Shown here piece by piece: positions 46,975 to 56,560 of a DNA stretch of 64,000 nucleotides. The DNA is from JBBQZP01 sp038207585. Its GTDB lineage: Bacteria > Pseudomonadota > Alphaproteobacteria > Rhodobacterales > Rhodobacteraceae. Both the position numbers and the translations under genes were made by a program. The first letter of the stretch is position 1; each line of letters starts with the position of its first letter. The DNA lies in the NCBI GenBank assembly GCA_038207585.1, contig JBBQZP010000013.1:1-64000 (forward strand). Direction: 5' to 3'. The notes below the pieces were generated by a model. That model worked only from the letters and a program-made list of their open reading frames with translations, was not told the DNA's origin and did not search any database.

Positions 46975-47439
46975 GTGCTTTTGAACGATGAAGTCAAGAT
47001 GCTGCGGCAGGTGCCGCTTTTTGCCGGGGTGTCGCCCGCCAAGCTGAAACTTCTGGCATTCACCTCGGAACGGGTCTGCTATCGCGCGGGCGAGGCGCTG
47101 TTTCATCAGGGCGATGCAGGCGACGCGGCCTATGTGATCTTGTCGGGGCGCGCCGATATTCTGGCTGACAGCGACAAGGGACCGATCAAGGTGGCCGAGG
47201 TTGAGGAAAACTCGATCGTGGGCGAAATTGCCATTCTGTGCGATGTGACGCGGACGGCGACGGTTCAGGCCGCCACTCAGGTGGAAACCCTGCGGATCAG
47301 CAAGGAAAACTTCATCAAGCTGCTGACCGATTTTCCGGAAATGACCATCGAAGTGGTGCGGGTTCTGGCCGACCGGTTAAGCCAGACCACGGCGGAATTG
47401 ACCGAGGCGCGCAGCCGGGTCGCCCAACCCGCGCATTAG
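46975..47439 (+). CDS. Stand-alone cyclic-nucleotide-binding protein
   Basis: A 154-residue single cNMP-binding domain with no DNA-binding or effector domain. The phosphate-binding cassette is conserved: IVGEIAILCDVTRTATV carries Gly83, Glu84 and Arg93, which contact the cyclic phosphate and ribose. It starts with GTG preceded by AAAGG, 36 bases after the degenerate exporter stop, so the two are likely cotranscribed. It may gate the exporter or a glycosyltransferase in response to cAMP or cGMP. The 3' end overlaps the convergent metallophosphoesterase gene by 4 bases. Confidence 0.85.
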   Translation: MLLNDEVKMLRQVPLFAGVSPAKLKLLAFTSERVCYRAGEALFHQGDAGDAAYVILSGRADILADSDKGPIKVAEVEENSIVGEIAILCDVTRTATVQAATQVETLRISKENFIKLLTDFPEMTIEVVRVLADRLSQTTAELTEARSRVAQPAH

Positions 47440-49046
47440 ACCCGAGACATATCACCGGTCGCAAGATCAACCCTGATATCGCCCGTCGGCAGGCCGTTCG
47501 CGTATTTCGTGAACATCGCAAACACCGCCGCCAGACGGGACGCGATAGCGGGCAGCGCGGGTTTTGGTGCGGCGGCAAAGGCATCGGCAATGCGGTGATA
47601 GGCCGCCAGATGATCCGCCGGGATGCCCGCCCTCGCCAGATCGCCCGCGCTGCGCAGGCGATACCAATCCTCCAGAAACGTCAGTGCAGGCAGATCGGGC
47701 AGACCGCGCAGGTCCGCGCCGGAGTAGCCCGCAAGATCGGCAAGGCGCGCATCCGTCATCATTGCAATCAGATCCTTGGGCCAGTTGCGGCGCAGATAGC
47801 GACGCGGCACCAGATGGCGGATATGGGCCGCCAGAAACGGGCCGTAAGTTGTGTGATCCAGAAGATGCACACCCTTGCCGGTCTGCGCCACCTGATCCGC
47901 ATAGATACGCGCCACGTCGGGGGGCATCGGCATGGTGTCCAGCGAAACCGTCTCGATCCGCGCCATGCCATCCGCCACGGTCACCACCTTGAACGCGCCG
48001 GGATAGCCGACCAGCGACGGCACGGCGATATTGACCAACCCGCCCCCCGCAGGCCCGAAACGCGCCGTATCATTCACATGCAGATGCCCGCTGAAATGCA
48101 GACGGATGCCGGTCGCGAGCATCCTGCGCGCCACAGCATCAGGCGGAATGCGCAGCGCCGTTGCACTTTCACCGAACAGCGCGCGTTCCTCCGGCCCGGT
48201 GGCGCGCATAGGGTCCAGCACGGGATAGTGCGAAAACGCGATCAGCGCCTTGCCCAGCGCCTTTGCCCGCGTGGCCACATTGGCAATCCAGTTCAGCAGA
48301 TAGGGCCGGTGCGCCAGAACCACGGGCCAGCCCGCATCGGTGGGGTCGCCCCAGCCGCCCTGCCCGTCGGGCAAAAAAACATTCGCGTCGATCATCAGAC
48401 ACCACAGGCCCGCCACGGGCTCGGTCAGATACGACGCATCGACGTGATCCTGGCCCCCGATGGGATAGGTGCGCGCGCCAAGGTCAGGGTCGGCGCCGAA
48501 CGGCGTTTCCCAGTGCAGATCATGCGCGCGCGGCGTGTAACCAAGGTCGGGAATTGCGGCCAGCGCGGCCGCCACACTGTCGCAACGCATCGCATCGGTA
48601 ACAAGGATGCGTGCCGCACTCCGGTCTTTGGCCGCCGGATCACTGGTCACCAGATCATAGCCTTCGGCGCTTAGAAACCGGTTCGTCCGATCCCGTCCAA
48701 ACGGGCCGAACATGTCATGGTTGCCCGGCAGCGCGTGAAACCGCAGCCCCCGCGCGCGGAAAGTATCCAGCAGCCGCGCCAGCCCCCGCACCGAAGGGCG
48801 CTGGCCGTCATCGGTATAGTCGCCCAGCAAGATCACATCGCCGATGCCGCGCGCCAGCACCGCATCAAGCGCAAAACGCAGTGCGGGCCCGCTTTCGTTG
48901 CGCAACCGGATGGAACGCAGCGTATCGCCCAAAGGCTCCAGTGTCAGCCTACCGCCGGGCACTGCGACGCCGGATGTACCGAAATCACCGGTGACATCGT
49001 GGAAATGCGCGTCGGCGATTACCGCAATCCGGGCGGGCGCCGTCAT
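47436..49046 (-). CDS. Metallophosphoesterase-family protein
   Basis: A 536-residue calcineurin-like phosphoesterase. The five motifs are present in order: IADAHFHD (Asp/His), LLGDYTDDG, LPGNHDM, ALIAFSHYP and HFSGHLHVND. These supply the two-metal centre. The length exceeds CpdA-like cAMP phosphodiesterases, because of a C-terminal helical domain (about 390-536) of unknown role. The ATG at 49046 is preferred over the upstream start at 49070. Substrate is unknown; a cyclic-nucleotide substrate is possible by context only. It is convergent with the cNMP-binding gene. Confidence 0.85.
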   Translation of the reverse strand: MTAPARIAVIADAHFHDVTGDFGTSGVAVPGGRLTLEPLGDTLRSIRLRNESGPALRFALDAVLARGIGDVILLGDYTDDGQRPSVRGLARLLDTFRARGLRFHALPGNHDMFGPFGRDRTNRFLSAEGYDLVTSDPAAKDRSAARILVTDAMRCDSVAAALAAIPDLGYTPRAHDLHWETPFGADPDLGARTYPIGGQDHVDASYLTEPVAGLWCLMIDANVFLPDGQGGWGDPTDAGWPVVLAHRPYLLNWIANVATRAKALGKALIAFSHYPVLDPMRATGPEERALFGESATALRIPPDAVARRMLATGIRLHFSGHLHVNDTARFGPAGGGLVNIAVPSLVGYPGAFKVVTVADGMARIETVSLDTMPMPPDVARIYADQVAQTGKGVHLLDHTTYGPFLAAHIRHLVPRRYLRRNWPKDLIAMMTDARLADLAGYSGADLRGLPDLPALTFLEDWYRLRSAGDLARAGIPADHLAAYHRIADAFAAAPKPALPAIASRLAAVFAMFTKYANGLPTGDIRVDLATGDMSRV

Positions 49047-49270
49047 CGGATTGACCTTGGGGCAGGGCAAAGCCGCTTTCGGGCATCCTCTGCAACACCC
49101 TGAAAAATCATCATACTTTGAGTCTCGCCTGCCCGCACCTTAACCGCTATGATGATCAGCGCCGCCCCGGATGGCAAGGATGAAAGCCTGGTGTTACCGT
49201 TTGCCCCGACCCTTGACCCGCTTGCGGGTTCCGCCTTCGCCGATGCTGGCACAGGGGCCAGGTCCGGCGC

Positions 49271-50098
49271 ATGACTGACCGGTTTGAGGTTTGCCTTTGG
49301 GGCACGCGCGGCAGCCTGCCGGTATCGGGCCCAGAGTTCCGCAAATTCGGCGGCAACACGTCTTGCGTCGAGATGCGCTGCGGCGACCGGGTGCTTTTGT
49401 TCGATGCAGGCTCGGGATTGCCGGGTGCGGGCCAGCGGCTCAAGACCAAAGCGGGGGGCGAGGTCGCGCTGTTCTTCACGCATTTTCACTATGATCATGT
49501 GATGGGATTGCCGTTCTTTGCGCCGTTCTATGACCCGGCCGCGTCGGTTTCGATCTGGTCGGGCAACATGGCGGGGAAGATGACCACGCATGATGTCATC
49601 CGCCAGTTCATGCAGGCACCGTTCTTTCCCATCGGGCCAGAGGTCTGGCACGCGCAACTGACCACGCATGATTTCACAGCGGGCGATGTGTTGAAGCCTT
49701 GTCCCGGCGTCACGCTGCGCACCGGGGCGCTGAACCACCCGGGCGGGGCCATTGGCTACCGGGTGGAATTCGGCGGGCGCGCGGTGGCCCTGATCACAGA
49801 CACCGAACATGAGCCCGGTGTGCTTGACCCGGCCGTTCTGGCCCTGATCGAAGGGTGTGATCTGTTCATGTACGACGCGACCTTTACGGACGCCGAGTTC
49901 GACACCTATCGCGGCTTCGGCCATTCCACCTGGCAGCACGCGATCCGGCTGGCACAGGCAGCGGGGGCAAAGCGGGTCGGGTTCATTCACCACGCGAAAT
50001 GGCGCAATGATGCTGATCTTTCGCAGATCGACGCCGAGGCGAAGCTGCAGATGGCCGGCGCTTTTTGCGGCGAGGACGGGCAGATCATCACGCTTTAG
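49271..50098 (+). CDS. MBL-fold metallohydrolase of the phosphodiesterase-like type
   Basis: A 275-residue metallo-beta-lactamase-fold protein with WGTRGSLPVSGPEFRKFGGNTSCVE at the start and FTHFHYDHVMGLPFF as the metal motif. Later metal ligands are the His in ALNHPGGAIG, ALITDTEHEP (Asp), and HSTWQHA/FIHHAKWRND. This subgroup includes cyclic phosphodiesterases and RNase-Z-like enzymes; some relatives are annotated as cyclic-nucleotide phosphodiesterases, but that is not certain here. It converges with the deacetylase-like gene, overlapping it by 11 bases. Its neighbours include cNMP-binding and cyclase genes. Confidence 0.82.
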   Translation: MTDRFEVCLWGTRGSLPVSGPEFRKFGGNTSCVEMRCGDRVLLFDAGSGLPGAGQRLKTKAGGEVALFFTHFHYDHVMGLPFFAPFYDPAASVSIWSGNMAGKMTTHDVIRQFMQAPFFPIGPEVWHAQLTTHDFTAGDVLKPCPGVTLRTGALNHPGGAIGYRVEFGGRAVALITDTEHEPGVLDPAVLALIEGCDLFMYDATFTDAEFDTYRGFGHSTWQHAIRLAQAAGAKRVGFIHHAKWRNDADLSQIDAEAKLQMAGAFCGEDGQIITL

Positions 50099-50828
50099 CG
50101 GCGACCAGCGCGCCGAGGCCAACCCATTGGCAGCCGGGATGGTCCGCCACCTCCAGCAGATCGTCGATGAACCGCCATGCACGATCATCATGCACAAGGT
50201 GATGAGTCAGCAGGCCCATCACGCCGCCGTGCCTGAACATGCGGCGCAGGCGGTCGACGATTTCTGCCACCAGCAGTCCCGTGTCCCGCCCACCGCGAGA
50301 CCCGCGCCAGTCGATCAGATCGACATGCGTGTTGATCATGGGCAGCGGTGCGTCCGGCAAGACCCGGCCAAACACCGACACGGCACGAAAGCCGATTGCG
50401 GGCAGATGCGGCAGCAGGCTTTGGTCGATGCGGTTCCACGGCGGCACCAGCACCGGCACGAACCGGTCGGGGTGCAACTGCGCCAGCCGTGCCACACCCT
50501 GCTGCAACTCTGCCAGAACGGCTTCAGCCGGGCGATGATCGCCAAGTTCGCACTTCTTTCCCCGCCCACGGGAATGATCCTGATGCCGCCAGCCATGCAC
50601 CGCAACCGTAACGCCCGATGCCTGATCCAGCCGCGCGGCCAACGCGGGACCGGTTGGTTCGGGGATCACCGCCAGCGTGACGGGCACGCGCGCCGCCACC
50701 TGCAACAGCCGGTCCAGCGCCGGGGTGGGCTGGATTGCATCATCGTCGCGCAGCCACAAAGGGGCCGTGCGCCCCGCATCGGCCCAGCGGTCAAGTTCTA
50801 CCGTCAGGGGGTCGAAAAGGTCAATCAT
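50088..50828 (-). CDS. Polysaccharide deacetylase-like protein
   Basis: A 246-residue NodB/polysaccharide-deacetylase-fold protein. The first motif LWLRDDDA supplies the Asp pair and TVAVHGWRHQDH supplies the metal-binding histidines; LVPPWNRID and the late LLTHHLVHDD continue the barrel. It would remove acyl groups from an amino-sugar glycan or carry out a related hydrolysis. The ATG at 50828 overlaps the stop of the upstream glycosyltransferase gene by 4 bases (ATGA). The start at 50894 would add 22 residues of unrelated low-complexity sequence. No signal peptide is visible. Confidence 0.82.
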   Translation of the reverse strand: MIDLFDPLTVELDRWADAGRTAPLWLRDDDAIQPTPALDRLLQVAARVPVTLAVIPEPTGPALAARLDQASGVTVAVHGWRHQDHSRGRGKKCELGDHRPAEAVLAELQQGVARLAQLHPDRFVPVLVPPWNRIDQSLLPHLPAIGFRAVSVFGRVLPDAPLPMINTHVDLIDWRGSRGGRDTGLLVAEIVDRLRRMFRHGGVMGLLTHHLVHDDRAWRFIDDLLEVADHPGCQWVGLGALVAAKA

Positions 50829-51907
50829 CGCACCACCGCCTCGTGCAATATCCGGTTCAGACGAGCCGAGGCCGCATCCGGACTGCGCTCGCACACAACA
50901 AATTCGCGGGCGGCGTGCCCCATCCGGCGACGCAGCACAGGGTCGGCAAGCAACGTTTGGATCGCTTGCGCAAAGGCCGTCACATCATCGGGGGGCGACA
51001 ACAGTCCGGTTGTGCCGTGGTCCACCACCTCGGGCACACCGGCCACGTTCTGGGCGACCACCGGCAGACCCGCGGCCTGCGCCTCCAGATAGGCCAGACC
51101 GTAAGCCTCGGCGTAACCGGGCCAGACATAAAGGCCGCCGGCGCGCAACGCGGCCGCCACGTCGGCGGCAGAACATTGACCCAGCCAGTCGATCCTTGCG
51201 GGGTCAATCGGCGCGAACAGGGTGCGTACGTCATCCGCCGCAGGCCCGTCACCCACGATGCGCAGCCGCCACGGCAGCGCATCCGGCAAAAGCGCAACCG
51301 CCTGCGCCAGCATCGCATAGCTGCGCAACTTGTCGCCCGGGCGCATCATCGCGACGGCCACCATGACGGGCGCATCAACGCCGCCCGCGTGCAGACCCTT
51401 GGTATCCAGAAACGGCGGCAGCATCGCGATGCGGGCGTCGGGCACGGCGGCAAGCAACCCCGGCCTGTCACGCGCCGTCAGGCAGATGTTCACAGCCGCC
51501 ATCGCCACACCCTCTTGCACGCGGTCTTGCAGCGTTTCCCACCCGGTTCCAAGAACCTTGCGCGCCAGCGAGCTTTCCGCCGTGACATAAGCCATGCCAA
51601 AGCGCGCCGCCAGCGCCGGGCCGATCAGATCGGGCGATTTGTAATAGGGGTGATAGCAGAACCAAAGATCAGGCGCCGCGGTGGCCCAACGGTTGGTCAG
51701 CCGCGCCACCTCGGCCAAAGCGGCGCGATGCAGGGCAGCAATCGCATCCGGCAAGGGTTCGCGCAGATAGGCGCGCAGGTGCGATGCCACAGCCACCTCA
51801 TGCCCGGCCCGTTCCAGTGCCGCAATCAGTTGTCGCGCCATCAAACGATCGCCCGAAGGCACCAAATGGTCGGGCGGTTTCATCGGGGCGTAGAAGGCTA
51901 TTTTCAT
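50825..51907 (-). CDS. GT4-family glycosyltransferase
   Basis: A 360-residue GT-B glycosyltransferase. The N-terminal lobe has FYAPMKPPDHLVPSGDRLMARQLIAALERAGHEV, and the donor lobe has VAVAMMRPGDKLRSYAML, RIVGDGPAADDVR and PGYAEAYGLAYLEAQAAGLPVV, which contains the EX7E donor site. It works in the same glycan pathway as the deacetylase-like enzyme with which it is coupled. The start codon ATG at 51907 is in the divergent region with the cyclase gene, 223 bases apart, where both promoters should lie. Confidence 0.87.
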   Translation of the reverse strand: MKIAFYAPMKPPDHLVPSGDRLMARQLIAALERAGHEVAVASHLRAYLREPLPDAIAALHRAALAEVARLTNRWATAAPDLWFCYHPYYKSPDLIGPALAARFGMAYVTAESSLARKVLGTGWETLQDRVQEGVAMAAVNICLTARDRPGLLAAVPDARIAMLPPFLDTKGLHAGGVDAPVMVAVAMMRPGDKLRSYAMLAQAVALLPDALPWRLRIVGDGPAADDVRTLFAPIDPARIDWLGQCSAADVAAALRAGGLYVWPGYAEAYGLAYLEAQAAGLPVVAQNVAGVPEVVDHGTTGLLSPPDDVTAFAQAIQTLLADPVLRRRMGHAAREFVVCERSPDAASARLNRILHEAVVR

Positions 51908-52130
51908 GGTCAGCGCACGCTAGGGGGCGGGGGCATCTTCTGTCAATGCGGGGGCGGTTTTGCGCCAAGCGTGCGCAACCGCACAGGTTTCGTGCCGCGC
52001 AGCCTCTTGGAAAACGATCCGCGACGGATATATGACATTCAACCGTTTGTCCCGGACCAGCCGCGCACCCGGTCGCTTCGGTGCCACCCAAGAAACTCCC
52101 CTGCCCGGGGTCTGACGCGAAAGATGCCGC

Positions 52131-53510
52131 ATGGCCCCCTATTTCTCATCCGCTCCGAATGGTGATGTGTCCTCTACCCTTGTGGATCAGCTGTCCACCT
52201 GGCTGAAGGCGGCGGCGCTGAAAGGCACCGATCTGAACGCGCTTGTCACCGGCACCTGTGACCGGCTGTCAGCGGCGGGGTTTCCTCTGTTGCGGGTCGC
52301 GGTCAGCTTTACCATGCTGCACCCGCTTTACGATGCGCTCAGCTTTACCTGGGTGCGCGGCAAAGGTGTGCAAGTCGAGGGGCACGAGACAAACCGCAAC
52401 GGCGTGCGCCCCGAACGCTATCTGTCGAGCCCCTATTTCCAGATGATCGACCGCAATCTGGAGCATCTGCGCCGCAGGCTTAACGCCGCAGGCCCGGTCG
52501 AATTTCCGGTGTTTGATGATCTGCGCGAGATGGGGGCCACCGATTATCTGGCCTTCCGGCAGGTGTTCGGCGATTCCGATGATCGAGGCATGATGGGGTC
52601 CTGGACCACCGACCGTCCCGGGGGCTTTACCGAAGACATGATCAAGACGCTCTTGTATGTGCAGTCGAACCTTGCCGTTGCTGCAAAGATGGCGGTGCTG
52701 GACAAACTGGCCGACAACATGCTGTCGACCTATCTGGGCGGTAATGCGGGGCGGCGCGTGCTGTCGGGCCTGACCAAACGCGGCGACGGCGATACGATCC
52801 GCGCCGTGCTGGTAATGGGCGACATGCGCGAGTCAACGGCACTGGCCGAGGGCGAGGGGCGGCAGGCCTATATCGACACGCTGAACGAATTTTTCGATGC
52901 CATCGCCGCGCCCTTCAACCGCGACGGCGGCGAGATTCTCAGCTTCATCGGCGACGGGTTTCTGGCCGTCTACCCCTGCGAGCGGCACAAAGAACCGTCA
53001 ACCATCGCCGCGCGGGCCGCAATGGAGGCGGTGCGCCACGCCACCACTCGCATGGCAAGCCTGAATGCGCGGCGTCTTCAAGACGGCCATGCGGCCATCG
53101 GCTATGGCCTTGGCCTGCATGTCGGCAATGTCATGTTCGGCAATGTGGGCCTGAAGAACCGGCTGACGTTTTCGGCCTTCGGATCAGCGGTGAATGAAGT
53201 TCAACGCCTTGAAAGTCTTACAAAGAAATTCAAGACACCGGTCGTCGCCAGCAAGATTTTCACCACCTACTGCGGTGGTGACTGGGCGTTTCAGGGCAAT
53301 GAGGCGCTGCGGGGTTTGCGCGAAACCGTGTCGGTTTTCGTGCCCGAGCCTGCGCTTCTTGCGCCCCTTTCGGCCGAAGACGTTGCAATCGAGGCATCGG
53401 CCGTTGGCTCCGACGCTGAACAAGTGATGATGCTGTATCGCAACCGGGGCGTCAGCCTGCCCGCACCCTTGCCGGCACCGCTGCCCAACCGGGCGGAAAA
53501 ACTGAACTGA
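52131..53510 (+). CDS. Class III adenylate/guanylate cyclase-like protein
   Basis: A 459-residue protein with an N-terminal helical domain (1-200) of a type often found before class III cyclases and a C-terminal cyclase domain (about 222-400). Metal-binding Asp231 (VMGDMREST) and Asp275 (IGDGFLAV) are present, as are the transition-state Asn355 and Arg359 (GSAVNEVQRLE). The base-selecting Lys, normally before the GD motif, is replaced (ILSFIGDG), and the usual Asp before GxxVN is absent (RLTFSAFG). It may make cAMP or cGMP, or another cyclic product. It is divergent from the glycosyltransferase and about 5 kb from the cNMP-binding gene. Confidence 0.88.
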   Translation: MAPYFSSAPNGDVSSTLVDQLSTWLKAAALKGTDLNALVTGTCDRLSAAGFPLLRVAVSFTMLHPLYDALSFTWVRGKGVQVEGHETNRNGVRPERYLSSPYFQMIDRNLEHLRRRLNAAGPVEFPVFDDLREMGATDYLAFRQVFGDSDDRGMMGSWTTDRPGGFTEDMIKTLLYVQSNLAVAAKMAVLDKLADNMLSTYLGGNAGRRVLSGLTKRGDGDTIRAVLVMGDMRESTALAEGEGRQAYIDTLNEFFDAIAAPFNRDGGEILSFIGDGFLAVYPCERHKEPSTIAARAAMEAVRHATTRMASLNARRLQDGHAAIGYGLGLHVGNVMFGNVGLKNRLTFSAFGSAVNEVQRLESLTKKFKTPVVASKIFTTYCGGDWAFQGNEALRGLRETVSVFVPEPALLAPLSAEDVAIEASAVGSDAEQVMMLYRNRGVSLPAPLPAPLPNRAEKLN

Positions 53511-53573
53511 GGCCGGCTTGACCGTCATCTCTATGGCAATAGACAGGCCATTATCGCTGGTCTAGGGTCGGGC

Positions 53574-55559
53574 ATGGGCTTTCCTGACCGGACCACTCGC
53601 AATGATCAAACTGCCGAATTCGTGGACGAATCTCGCGTCGTGCGGCGGCGTGCGATGATCAGCCGCCGGACGGCGCTTGGCTTGATTGCGGCAAGCCTTG
53701 CGCCCTCTATCCTGCGTGCGCAAACGGGTGTCACTGACGCGCTGCAACCGCATGTCGATGCGGGGAAATTGCCCGCATTGGCCGACCGGTTGCCAGGCGT
53801 TCCGCGCGTGGTGAACCTTGCCGCGATGGGCCGAGCGCCGGGGCGGCAGGGCGGCAGTATCCGCAGCCTGATCGGCGGTCAGAAAGACATCCGCTACATG
53901 ACGGTGAATGGCTATTCCCGGCTGGTCGGATATGACGAAAGCCTGTCTTTTCAGCCCGATATTCTGGAACGCTTCGATGTGGAAGAAGACCGGATTTTCA
54001 CCTTTCGCCTGCGTGCGGGCCACCGCTGGTCAGACGGCGCGCCACTGACCACCGATGATTTTCGCCACGGCTGGGACGATGTCCTGATGAACAAGGACCT
54101 GCGCCCCGGTGGCCTTCCGACCGAGATGATGGCGGGGGGCGAGCCGCCGGTGTTCGAGGTGCTGGACGATCTGACCGTGCGGTTCACCTTTGCTGCCCCG
54201 AACCCCGAGTTCCTGCCTGCCCTTGCAGCCCCACAGGCGCTTTCGCTTTTGTTTCCGGCGCATTACCTCAAGCAGTTCCACGCGGCTTACGCCGATGCGG
54301 ATGCGCTGACCGCACTGATCACGAAGAAAAAGGTCGAGGAATGGACCGATCTTTATCAGAAGATGTCACGCAGCTATCGCCCGGAAAACCCCGACCTGCC
54401 CTCACTTGACCCGTGGATCAACACGACGACACCGCCCGCCGAACAGTTTGTCTTCGTGCGCAACCCGTATTTCCACCGCGTGGATGAGAATGGAACGCAA
54501 CTGCCCTACGTCAACGAAGTGCTGCTGAATATCGCGCAACCCGGCATCATCGGGGCCAAGACCGGCGCGGGGGAAAGCGATCTGCAATTCGCCGCCCTCG
54601 ATTTTGCCGATTACACCTATCTCAAGGCCGCCGAGAAACTGCACCCGGTGAAAGTGGCCCTCTGGACCCGCACGCAAGGGTCGGTGGTGGCGTTGAAACC
54701 GAACCTCAACTGCTCTGATCAGGTCTGGCGGGGTGTCTTGCAGGATGCGCGCGTGCGACGTGCCTTGTCGCTAGCGATCAACCGGCACGAGATCAACATG
54801 GTGTCGTTCTTTGGTCTTGCTACCGAAAGTGCGGATACCGTGCTGCCGCAAAGCCCGCTTTACCGCGAAGAATACGCGAACGCCTTCGCCGCCTATGACC
54901 CCGACCGCGCCAATGCGCTGCTCGATGAGGTCGGGCTGACCGACCGCAACGATGACGGCTTGCGCCTGTTGCCAGACGGTCGCCCGATGGAGATCATCGT
55001 GGAAACCGCTGGCGAAAGCACGTTGCAAACCGATGTGATGGAACTGGTGACGGATCACTGGCGCGCCATCGGCATCGCGGTCTTTGTGCGCGCGACGCAG
55101 CGCGACATCTTCCGCAGTCGGGTGATGGCGGGGTCGGTTATCATGTCGGTCTGGACAGGCCTTGATAACGGCGTGCCCACCGCCGACATGTCGCCCGCAG
55201 GCCTTGCGCCAACGTCGGACGAACAGTTGGAATGGCCGTTGTGGGGCATGCACTATTATTCGCGAGGCGAGGGCGGCACGCCCCCGGATATGCCAGAAGC
55301 TGTTGAACTATTTGATCTTTATCGCACATGGCGCACGACCAGAACCACCGAAGAGCGGGCGGACGTCTGGCACAGGATGCTGGCTCTGCGGGCAGAACAG
55401 GTGTTTTCCATCGGGTTGGTGAACGCCGCGCTGCAACCCCTTGTGCGGTCATCAAAGCTGCGCAACATGCCGGACAAGGGACTTTATGGCTTTGATCCGA
55501 CCTCGTATCTGGGCGTCTACATGCCCGATACGTTCTGGTATGACACGGGCGAGGCATAG
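53574..55559 (+). CDS. Family 5 solute-binding protein of an ABC importer
   Basis: A 661-residue extracellular solute-binding protein of the SBP_bac_5 (oligopeptide/nickel/opine) family. The N-terminal MISRRTALGLIAASLAPSILRAQ is a twin-arginine-like export signal; an ATG at 53655 would give a compact signal of 27 residues, while the ATG at 53574 has an AGGG site before it, so the start is not settled. Family landmarks are FTFRLRAGHRWSDGAPLTTDDFRHGWD and VRRALSLAINRHEIN. It delivers a ligand, often a peptide or glycan fragment, to the two permeases directly downstream, whose start lies 2 bases after the stop. Confidence 0.9.
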   Translation: MGFPDRTTRNDQTAEFVDESRVVRRRAMISRRTALGLIAASLAPSILRAQTGVTDALQPHVDAGKLPALADRLPGVPRVVNLAAMGRAPGRQGGSIRSLIGGQKDIRYMTVNGYSRLVGYDESLSFQPDILERFDVEEDRIFTFRLRAGHRWSDGAPLTTDDFRHGWDDVLMNKDLRPGGLPTEMMAGGEPPVFEVLDDLTVRFTFAAPNPEFLPALAAPQALSLLFPAHYLKQFHAAYADADALTALITKKKVEEWTDLYQKMSRSYRPENPDLPSLDPWINTTTPPAEQFVFVRNPYFHRVDENGTQLPYVNEVLLNIAQPGIIGAKTGAGESDLQFAALDFADYTYLKAAEKLHPVKVALWTRTQGSVVALKPNLNCSDQVWRGVLQDARVRRALSLAINRHEINMVSFFGLATESADTVLPQSPLYREEYANAFAAYDPDRANALLDEVGLTDRNDDGLRLLPDGRPMEIIVETAGESTLQTDVMELVTDHWRAIGIAVFVRATQRDIFRSRVMAGSVIMSVWTGLDNGVPTADMSPAGLAPTSDEQLEWPLWGMHYYSRGEGGTPPDMPEAVELFDLYRTWRTTRTTEERADVWHRMLALRAEQVFSIGLVNAALQPLVRSSKLRNMPDKGLYGFDPTSYLGVYMPDTFWYDTGEA

Positions 55560-55561
55560 GC

Positions 55562-56560
55562 GTGGGTCGTTATATCCTTTGGCGCATCCTGATCATGGTG
55601 CCGACGCTGATCCTGATTTCGATGCTGGTCTTTACCATCATCGAACTGCCCCCCGGCGATTATTTCGAAAGCTACGTGGCCGAATTGCGCGCCATTGGCG
55701 AGGCGTCGGACATGGCCGCGATTGATGCGCTGCGCGCCCGCTACGGCTTTGATCAACCGATCCCGATCCGCTATCTGCATTGGGTCGGCGGTATGCTGGT
55801 GGGCGATTTCGGCTATTCGTTCGAATATCAGTTGCCGGTCAACGAGGTTGTCGGCGACCGGCTTTGGCTTTCGGTTGTTCTGTCTTTCGTGACGATCATC
55901 TTTACTTGGATCATCGCCTTTCCGATCGGCATCTATTCGGCAACGCATCAGTACAGTTGGGGCGATTACGGGCTGACGCTGCTGGGCCTTATCGGGCTTG
56001 CGATCCCGAATTTCATGCTGGCGCTGATCATGATGTATTTCGCCAATGTCTGGTTCGGCACGTCCATCGGCGGGCTGATGGACCCGCAATACCTTGGCGA
56101 GTCGATGTCATGGGCCAAGGCGGGGTCGATCCTTGAACATATGTGGATTCCGGTTCTGATCATCGGCACGGCAGGCACGGCGGGCATGATCCGCCGTCTG
56201 CGCGCCAATCTGCTGGACGAACTGCAAAAGCAATATGTCGTCACCGCGCGGGCCAAGGGGTTGTCACCGTTCAAGAATCTGATGAAATACCCGCTGCGCA
56301 TGTCGCTTAACTTTTTCATCGCGGATATCGGGTCCATCCTGCCGCAGATCATTTCGGGGGCCGAAATCACCGCCATCGTGCTGTCGCTGGAGACGACGGG
56401 GCCGATGTTGATCCGTGCGCTGCAAAGTCAGGATATGTATCTGGCGGGGTCGTTTTTGATGTTTCTGGCGTTCCTAACGGTGATTGGCGTGCTGGTGTCA
56501 GACATTGCTTTGGCGATCCTTGATCCGCGCATCCGGCTTGCGGGCGGGTCGGTGAAATGA
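55562..56560 (+). CDS. DppB-type ABC permease
   Basis: A 332-residue permease with six transmembrane segments and the binding-protein-dependent EAA-like loop (TARAKGLSPFKNLMKYPLR, about 230-250). The N-terminal MGRYILWRILIMVPTLILISMLVFTI segment is typical of the DppB subfamily. It starts with GTG 2 bases after the binding protein stop. Together with DppC-type permease and the dual ATPase at 38570 it should form an importer for peptides, opines or related ligands. Confidence 0.93.
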   Translation: MGRYILWRILIMVPTLILISMLVFTIIELPPGDYFESYVAELRAIGEASDMAAIDALRARYGFDQPIPIRYLHWVGGMLVGDFGYSFEYQLPVNEVVGDRLWLSVVLSFVTIIFTWIIAFPIGIYSATHQYSWGDYGLTLLGLIGLAIPNFMLALIMMYFANVWFGTSIGGLMDPQYLGESMSWAKAGSILEHMWIPVLIIGTAGTAGMIRRLRANLLDELQKQYVVTARAKGLSPFKNLMKYPLRMSLNFFIADIGSILPQIISGAEITAIVLSLETTGPMLIRALQSQDMYLAGSFLMFLAFLTVIGVLVSDIALAILDPRIRLAGGSVK

